Source: Candidatus Magasanikbacteria bacterium CG1_02_32_51
Lineage (GTDB): Bacteria; Patescibacteriota; Patescibacteriia; Magasanikbacterales; UBA922
DNA: 9,212 nt
Direction of reading: 5' to 3'
NCBI GenBank assembly: GCA_001871435.1
Contig: MNVC01000016.1
Span: 1-9,212 of the forward strand
The position numbers and the translations under genes are program-made. Positions within the stretch are counted from its first letter, which is position 1; the number at the start of each line of letters is the position of its first letter. This document shows positions 6,534-9,212 of the stretch, piece after piece. The notes beneath the pieces are model-generated. The model saw only the letters and a list, made by a program, of their open reading frames with translations. It had not been told where the DNA came from and did not search any database.

Positions 6534-6562
6534 TTGACAAAAAAAGGCTAATTTGTTAGAAT
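6534..6562 (+). promoter_or_regulatory. Promoter of rpsP
   Basis: TTGACA (6534-6539), a 17-nt spacer and TAGAAT (6557-6562) lie 19 nt after the smc stop. The predicted start is near 6569, giving a leader of about 49 nt that contains a possible 6-bp hairpin, TAAACC 6571-6576 with GGTTTA 6593-6598. No terminator separates smc from this promoter. Confidence 0.8.
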
Positions 6563-6617
6563 ATCCCCTGTAAACCGTCACACGCTCAAGAAGGTTTATT
6601 TATATAAAATTAATATT

Positions 6618-7007
6618 ATGTTGACAATCCGTCTACAACGAATGGGAAAAAGAAAAAATCCGACTTATCGTTTGATTGTTTCTGAAAAAGCTCGTGATAC
6701 ACAATACAATAGTTTGGAAATTTTGGGTAATTATAATCCTATACAAATTCCAAAAGTATTGGAACTCAAAGCTGACCGTATTAAATATTGGATAAGTAAA
6801 GGTGCTCAAACATCTAATACTGTAAACAATATCTTGGTGCGTGAAGGTATAATAGAAGGTAAAAAGAGAAAATCTGTAACTATTAGCAATAAACGTAAAG
6901 TTAAAATTGGTGCCAAAAAAGTTGAACTAGCTGAAAAAGAAAATTCTAAAAAAGCTCTTGTTGAAAAAGCAATTGCCGAAGTCAAAACCTCTGCAGAGAA
7001 AGTATAA
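6618..7007 (+). CDS. rpsP: 30S ribosomal protein S16
   Basis: Residues 1-80 match the whole S16 fold: MLTIRLQRMGKRKNPTYRLI, then LEILGNYNP (33-41) and DRIKYWISKGAQTSNTV (53-69). S16 binds 16S rRNA early in assembly of the small subunit and stabilises its 5' domain. Bacterial S16 is often about 80-90 residues. This one has 129, with a Lys- and Glu-rich tail (81-129) that is probably disordered or helical and may contact rRNA. Length variation at this end is common in the family. The ATG at 6618 begins the conserved N-terminus exactly; no Shine-Dalgarno sequence precedes it. The gene has its own promoter and is followed by a terminator, so it appears to be a single-gene unit, although khpA comes next as in the widespread rpsP-khpA-rimM-trmD order. 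Confidence 0.97.
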   Translation: MLTIRLQRMGKRKNPTYRLIVSEKARDTQYNSLEILGNYNPIQIPKVLELKADRIKYWISKGAQTSNTVNNILVREGIIEGKKRKSVTISNKRKVKIGAKKVELAEKENSKKALVEKAIAEVKTSAEKV

Positions 7008-7026
7008 ACTATCAAGAAAAATACAA

Positions 7027-7053
7027 AAAAATCTCGTTGCTAACGAGATTTTT
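7027..7053 (+). terminator. Intrinsic terminator of rpsP
   Basis: A perfect 12-bp stem (7027-7038 with 7042-7053, AAAAATCTCGTT/AACGAGATTTTT) has a 3-nt loop and five T at the end of the 3' arm. It lies 19 nt after the stop. The stem is symmetrical, but no gene approaches from the other side. Confidence 0.85.
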
Positions 7054-7107
7054 GTTTTGTAAAAATTTATTATGTATAAATAATTTTTCTTTGACTAATA
7101 CAGTATC

Positions 7108-7136
7108 TTGACTGGTGAATATTTGTATGCTATAAT
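7108..7136 (+). promoter_or_regulatory. Promoter of khpA with an extended -10
   Basis: TTGACT (7108-7113), a 17-nt spacer and TATAAT (7131-7136) preceded by TGC (an extended -10) predict a start near 7143. A second TTGACT lies exactly 17 bp upstream (7091-7096) without a matching -10. The ~76-nt leader has ACGATT 7143-7148 complementary to AATCGT 7181-7186, a possible 5' hairpin. Confidence 0.82.
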
Positions 7137-7218
7137 ATTTACACGATTCAGACGTTCTTTTTGTCGAGAAAGGTTGTCAAAATCGTAAATTTTATTAATT
7201 ATGTAATCTTGAAAAGAT

Positions 7219-7560
7219 ATGGTACAAGATCAAGAATTTATCGAATTCGTCATTAGAGCGATTGTAAATAATCCAGACGAAGTAAAAGCTACCCGTACAG
7301 TAGATGAACGTGGTGTGCTTATCACTTTAGATCTTAATCCAACTGACATTGGTTATGTCATTGGCAGACGTGGTAACACTGTCCGTGCTATCCGCACTTT
7401 GCTTAAAGTTGTTGGAGCTAAGAACAATGCACTTGTAAACTTAAAGATCAATGAACCAGAAGGTTCACAACATCGTAGACCAGAGTCTTCTTCTGCACCT
7501 GTTAATAACAGTATGACTGAAGACGTAGATACTAGTGCTATCGACAACCTAGATATCTAA
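7219..7560 (+). CDS. khpA: KH-domain RNA-binding protein KhpA (YlqC type)
   Basis: The 113-residue protein is almost entirely one type II KH domain. The RNA-binding GxxG loop is GRRG (49-52) in DIGYVIGRRGNTVRAIRTLL, followed by the helix and the strand ALVNLKINEP. The N-terminus EFIEFVIRAIVNNPDEV is typical of KhpA. In Firmicutes, KhpA pairs with KhpB and binds many cellular RNAs, affecting cell division and elongation. That role is carried over from the family and is not shown here. KhpA is usually about 75-85 residues; here a polar, acidic tail (about 84-113) ending DNLDI is added. Position next to rpsP matches its usual neighbourhood, but a terminator and promoter separate them, and rimM and trmD do not follow. 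ATG 7219 gives the standard N-terminus. GAAAAG upstream is at best a weak ribosome site. Confidence 0.93.
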   Translation: MVQDQEFIEFVIRAIVNNPDEVKATRTVDERGVLITLDLNPTDIGYVIGRRGNTVRAIRTLLKVVGAKNNALVNLKINEPEGSQHRRPESSSAPVNNSMTEDVDTSAIDNLDI

Positions 7561-7577
7561 TAGTTATTTTAATTTTG

Positions 7578-7610
7578 AAAGACCTCTCATTTTTTGGAGA
7601 GGTCTTTTTT
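7578..7610 (+). terminator. Intrinsic terminator of khpA
   Basis: An 11-bp perfect stem (7578-7588 with 7597-7607, AAAGACCTCTC/GAGAGGTCTTT) has an 8-nt loop and six T (7605-7610). It lies 17 nt after the stop. Confidence 0.9.
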
Positions 7611-7638
7611 GTTTATGGCATTTGTAGAGATTATGAAG

Positions 7639-7770
7639 AAATTTCAAATTACAAAATCCAAATGTCAAATCAATTACAAATGATTAAATGACAAAAAATA
7701 AATTTGATATTTGGATTTGATTCCTCCTAAGGCGGACAAGTTGACATTTGAGCTTTGAAATTTGTCATTT
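7639..7770. repeat. Imperfect inverted-repeat intergenic element
   Basis: This non-coding stretch is built of CAAAT/ATTTG words. Positions 7645-7668 are inverted at 7741-7764 (20 of 24 positions match), and 7654-7670 is inverted at 7702-7718 (16 of 17), so two alternative long hairpins share one arm. A short GC-containing palindrome, TCCTCCTAAGGCGGA (7722-7736), sits between the arms. There is no transposase or clear target duplication. It resembles dispersed small repeats in environmental bacterial genomes. Confidence 0.6.
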
Positions 7771-7793
7771 AGATCGTAGTTTTGTGTTTTTTA

Positions 7794-7822
7794 TAGACTA
7801 AGTAGTGTAAATGTGCTATTAT
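7794..7822 (+). promoter_or_regulatory. Likely promoter of the membrane-protein gene
   Basis: TAGACT (7794-7799, 4 of 6 to consensus), a 17-nt spacer and TATTAT (7817-7822) preceded by TGC (an extended -10) predict a start near 7829, about 20 nt before the ATG at 7849. This argues against the in-frame GTG at 7813, which lies within the promoter. Confidence 0.6.
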
Positions 7823-7848
7823 ATGTATATAATTTTATATATAGATGT

Positions 7849-8355
7849 ATGCCTAAAAAAATAGCAGAAAATCAAAATATTGGAGAAGTTTTGCATGAGT
7901 GGAGTATTCCAGAATATGAACAACACGAAAGAAATAAAGCTTGGTATATTATTATGGGTTTAATTGGTTTTGCTTTGATAACTTATTCTTTGTTATCATC
8001 CAACTTTTTGTTTTCTCTTATTTTGATTTTGTTTATTATTATTATTTTTTTGCAAGCTCACCAAGATCCTATTGTTATACCATTCCTTATTACAGATTTA
8101 GGAGTCATCATAAATGATCGGTTTTATTCATATTCAGAGTTGGATGAATTTTATATAATTTATAATCCTGAAGAACAAGTAAAAATTATTTATATTGAGA
8201 CTATTAGCAACTTTACACCCAGATTACGCATACCTCTTATTGATATGGATCCAAATGAAATTAGAATCACTATGCGTTCTTTCATAGAAGAAAACATCGA
8301 AAAAGAACAAGAGCCTTTTAGTGATATGATCGGTAGAAAGTGGCGTTTACACTAG
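7849..8355 (+). CDS. Conserved two-helix membrane protein of unknown function
   Basis: The 168-residue protein starts with a soluble segment containing LHEWSIPEYEQHERNKAWY. Two closely spaced hydrophobic helices follow, about 33-49 and 53-70. Next comes a cytosolic-type domain beginning DPIVIPFLITDLGVIINDRFYSYSELDEFYII (73-104), which ends with a predicted amphipathic helix and an acidic tail. The pattern W-x-PEYE, two helices, then 'GI-x-I...YSYSEL..F' and 'IPL..-DP.E.R' is one I recall from uncharacterised Patescibacteria proteins. The strand-rich part may be PH-like, but this is inference. No enzymatic motif is visible. The in-frame GTG at 7813 would add 12 residues but overlaps the -10 box, so ATG 7849 is preferred. 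There is no Shine-Dalgarno sequence. It appears to be a single-gene unit with a terminator after it. Confidence 0.8.
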   Translation: MPKKIAENQNIGEVLHEWSIPEYEQHERNKAWYIIMGLIGFALITYSLLSSNFLFSLILILFIIIIFLQAHQDPIVIPFLITDLGVIINDRFYSYSELDEFYIIYNPEEQVKIIYIETISNFTPRLRIPLIDMDPNEIRITMRSFIEENIEKEQEPFSDMIGRKWRLH

Positions 8356-8400
8356 ATAAAAACAAATAGTAGATAGACAACAGTAAACAGATTATAAAAA

Positions 8401-8426
8401 ATTTGGGTAAAATTCCAAGTTTTTTT
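8401..8426 (+). terminator. Intrinsic terminator of the membrane-protein gene
   Basis: A 6-bp stem with one T-G pair (8401-8406 with 8415-8420, ATTTGG/CCAAGT) has an 8-nt loop and seven T (8420-8426). It lies 45 nt after the stop and two bases before the next -35 box. Confidence 0.65.
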
Positions 8427-8427
8427 A

Positions 8428-8456
8428 TTGACAAAAAAGTCTTTTTAGTCTATAAT
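8428..8456 (+). promoter_or_regulatory. Consensus promoter of the tRNA-Arg transcript
   Basis: TTGACA (8428-8433), a 17-nt spacer and TATAAT (8451-8456) are both perfect, as expected for a stable RNA. The predicted start is near 8463, about 124 nt before the tRNA. Confidence 0.87.
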
Positions 8457-8465
8457 TTTTGCATA

Positions 8466-8536
8466 TTTTGACAAAGCTTTAATCGTTTCCGTCCCAACCC
8501 TAGGCGGGCTCTGCAAGACAGACAAGAGCGTCAAAA
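8466..8536 (+). other. Possible structured 5' leader of the tRNA transcript
   Basis: TTTTGAC (8466-8472) is complementary to GTCAAAA (8530-8536) and would close a domain. Inside it GCTCT/AGAGC pair (near 8509-8529), and a GC-rich stretch TCCGTCCCAACCCTAGGCGG lies at 8488-8507. The remainder, 8537-8586, is AT-rich. It could be a processed tRNA leader or a separate small RNA; no known family is recognised. Confidence 0.4.
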
Positions 8537-8586
8537 AGTATATATTTTTATCTTTTATAATTTTATTTTTAGACAAAATAAAACAA

Positions 8587-8658
8587 GCTCCCGTCGTTCA
8601 ATGGATAGGACTTCAGTTTGCGGAACTGATGATCTAAGTTCGATTCTTAGCGAGAGCA
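8587..8658 (+). tRNA. tRNA-Arg, anticodon GCG
   Basis: The cloverleaf folds by hand. The acceptor is GCTCCCG 8587-8593 with CGAGAGC 8651-8657, with a C-A mismatch at the fifth pair. The D stem is GTTC/GGAC (8596-8599 with 8608-8611). The anticodon stem is TCAGT/ACTGA (8613-8617 with 8625-8629) around loop TTGCGGA, anticodon GCG at 8620-8622. The variable loop has 4 nt. The T arm is CTAAG-TTCGATT-CTTAG (8634-8650) and the discriminator is A 8658. An A in the D loop at the position-20 region fits arginine identity. CCA is not encoded, so a CCA-adding enzyme is needed. It would read CGC/CGU codons. Most bacteria use anticodon ACG, edited to ICG by TadA, for this box. The last 16 nt are part of the 99-bp tandem repeat that follows. 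Confidence 0.9.
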
Positions 8659-8860
8659 CTAGTCCTACGCTAAAGCTCTGGACTATTATTATAAAAAATA
8701 TGTTTATCCTCCGTAGCTCACGAAGTTAGAGCAAAGGAGGAATTCTTAGCGAGAGCACTAGTCCTACGCTAAAGCTCTGGACTATTATTATAAAAAATAT
8801 GTTTATCTTCCGTAGCTCACGAAGTTAGAGCAAAGGAGGAATTCTTAGCGAGAGCACTAG
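8643..8860 (+). repeat. 99-bp tandem repeat, 2.2 copies, beginning inside the tRNA gene
   Basis: Copies begin at 8643, 8742 and 8841, each 99 bp apart. The first two differ at one base (C 8709 versus T 8808). The third stops after 20 bases at 8860. Each unit starts with the final 16 nt of tRNA-Arg. It contains TTAGCG/CGCTAA and AGTCC/GGACT complementary words, and ends with a hairpin TCCTCC/GGAGGA (8707-8712 with 8736-8741) that also has inner GCTC/GAGC pairs. The single substitution keeps the stem by changing a C-G pair to T-G. After the array, 8861-8903 shows no feature. Confidence 0.95.
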
Positions 8861-8903
8861 ATGTGTCATTAAAATTTATTGTCAGCCTAAAAAAAATAAC
8901 TTT

Positions 8904-9113
8904 ATGTCCAAATCATTCAAATTCTTTCTATTTTTGCTTTTCGGTTTGGTATTGATGAGTTTTTTTCTTATTAGAGTTCGATTTAGTAGCGACCTTGATA
9001 GTGGTTTTTTCAGTGAATTATCCAAAAAGTACTGTATGCTACGTGGTGGAGAAGAAATTGAAATTGGGTGTGGTATAGCACGTTGTACTTATAAGTGTTC
9101 CCTATCTTTTTAA
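8904..9113 (+). CDS. Small hypothetical membrane-anchored Cys-containing protein
   Basis: The 69-residue frame begins MSKSFK, then a hydrophobic segment at about 7-23 (FFLFLLFGLVLMSFFLI), followed by Arg residues and a polar C-terminal part. Four cysteines cluster at 44, 56, 61 and 65 (spacing x11, x4, x3), with GG at 48-49 (YCMLRGGEE). A lysine-rich start, one hydrophobic helix and clustered cysteines suggest a membrane-anchored or exported peptide with possible disulfides or metal binding. The YC-x3-GG word recalls small Cys-containing proteins of the DUF333 type, but the match is too short to claim. I do not recognise the family. No clear promoter or Shine-Dalgarno sequence precedes it, and the gene call rests on composition and placement. 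A 9-bp hairpin (9100-9108 with 9112-9120) covers the stop codon. Confidence 0.55.
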   Translation: MSKSFKFFLFLLFGLVLMSFFLIRVRFSSDLDSGFFSELSKKYCMLRGGEEIEIGCGIARCTYKCSLSF

Positions 9114-9161
9114 GATGGGGGGAAAAAAGTACTAATTTTAATTAATCTGAATTTTATTGAC

Positions 9162-9184
9162 ACTCCCCAAAAAGGGAGTTTTTT
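9162..9184 (+). terminator. Intrinsic terminator after the small Cys-containing gene
   Basis: A 6-bp GC-containing stem, ACTCCC/GGGAGT (9162-9167 with 9174-9179), has a 6-nt loop and six T (9179-9184). It lies 48 nt after the stop. Confidence 0.75.
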
Positions 9185-9192
9185 GCTACAAT
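9184..9192 (+). promoter_or_regulatory. Extended -10 element near the window edge
   Basis: TGC followed by TACAAT (9187-9192) resembles an extended -10. A perfect TTGACA lies at 9157-9162, but the 24-nt gap is too long for a normal promoter, and the terminator hairpin fills it. Transcription would begin near 9199, almost at the ATG of 9202-9204, giving an essentially leaderless message. The frame is open only to the window end, so the gene cannot be judged. Confidence 0.4.
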
Positions 9193-9212
9193 AGCTATGT
9201 TATGAATTTGAA

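Noticed and set aside
3530..7547. Short frames opposite or overlapping smc, rpsP and khpA (3530-3730, 4123-4362, 5201-5413, 6194-6391, 6806-7015, 7353-7547)
   Set aside because: All lie within clearly recognised genes in another frame and have compositions expected of shadows.
7639..7770. Insertion sequence
   Set aside because: There is no transposase frame and no clear flanking target duplication; only an imperfect inverted repeat is present.
7813..8355. GTG at 7813 as the start of the membrane protein
   Set aside because: It overlaps a good extended -10 element and adds an unconvincing hydrophobic N-terminus. ATG 7849 gives a start 20 nt after the predicted transcription start.
8556..8561. 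TATAAT just upstream of the tRNA as a second promoter
   Set aside because: There is no -35-like sequence 17 nt upstream (positions 8533-8538 read AAAAAG), and the region is simply A/T-rich.
8734..8760. AAGGAGG as a ribosome binding site for a small gene
   Set aside because: No start codon lies at a suitable distance; the word is the 3' arm of a hairpin in the repeat.
8643..8860. CRISPR array
   Set aside because: The units are contiguous identical 99-mers without variable spacers, and no cas gene is nearby.

Overview
The window looks like part of a chromosome from a small-genome, AT-rich bacterium of the Candidate Phyla Radiation (Patescibacteria), probably Parcubacteria-like. Four things suggest this: a VanW-domain protein, a shortened SMC, a two-helix membrane protein of a type I recall mainly from that group, and short intergenic repeats typical of such genomes. 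None of the seven visible start codons has a clear Shine-Dalgarno sequence. All eight stops are TAA (5) or TAG (3), and long frames such as the 1023-codon smc contain no TGA. This fits the standard bacterial code rather than the UGA=Gly code of Gracilibacteria/Absconditabacteria. The lineage is inference; no rRNA is present.

Layout: 2-829 is the 3' part of a VanW-like gene ending in a hairpin terminator. Positions 895-1340 hold no gene, but contain a consensus promoter, about 400 nt of predicted RNA structure and a strong terminator. I interpret this as an unidentified noncoding RNA. A 28-nt palindrome then separates it from the convergent minus-strand pair clpP (1402-2010) and a DHH/DHHA1 phosphoesterase of NrnA type (2162-3145). 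Between those two lie two abutting three-unit arrays with 11- and 10-bp periods. The phosphoesterase and smc (3444-6515) diverge from back-to-back promoters whose -35 boxes overlap. The smc leader is about 217 nt and repeat-rich. Then follow rpsP (6618-7007) and khpA (7219-7560), each with its own promoter and terminator, an inverted-repeat intergenic element, a conserved membrane protein (7849-8355), tRNA-Arg(GCG) (8587-8658) with a structured leader, a 99-bp tandem repeat that includes the tRNA 3' end, and a small Cys-containing membrane peptide (8904-9113). At the edge, a terminator and an extended -10 element precede a gene that starts outside view.

Functionally these are mostly housekeeping genes: cell-envelope (VanW), proteolysis (ClpP), nanoRNA/nucleotide phosphate turnover (NrnA-like), chromosome organisation (SMC), ribosome (S16), RNA binding (KhpA) and translation (tRNA-Arg). 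Regulatory signals are unusually legible: seven promoters have exactly 17-nt spacers and most transcription units end in intrinsic terminators. The most novel candidate is the structured RNA at 936-1336, followed by the tRNA-derived tandem repeat and the palindromic repeat translated inside SMC.
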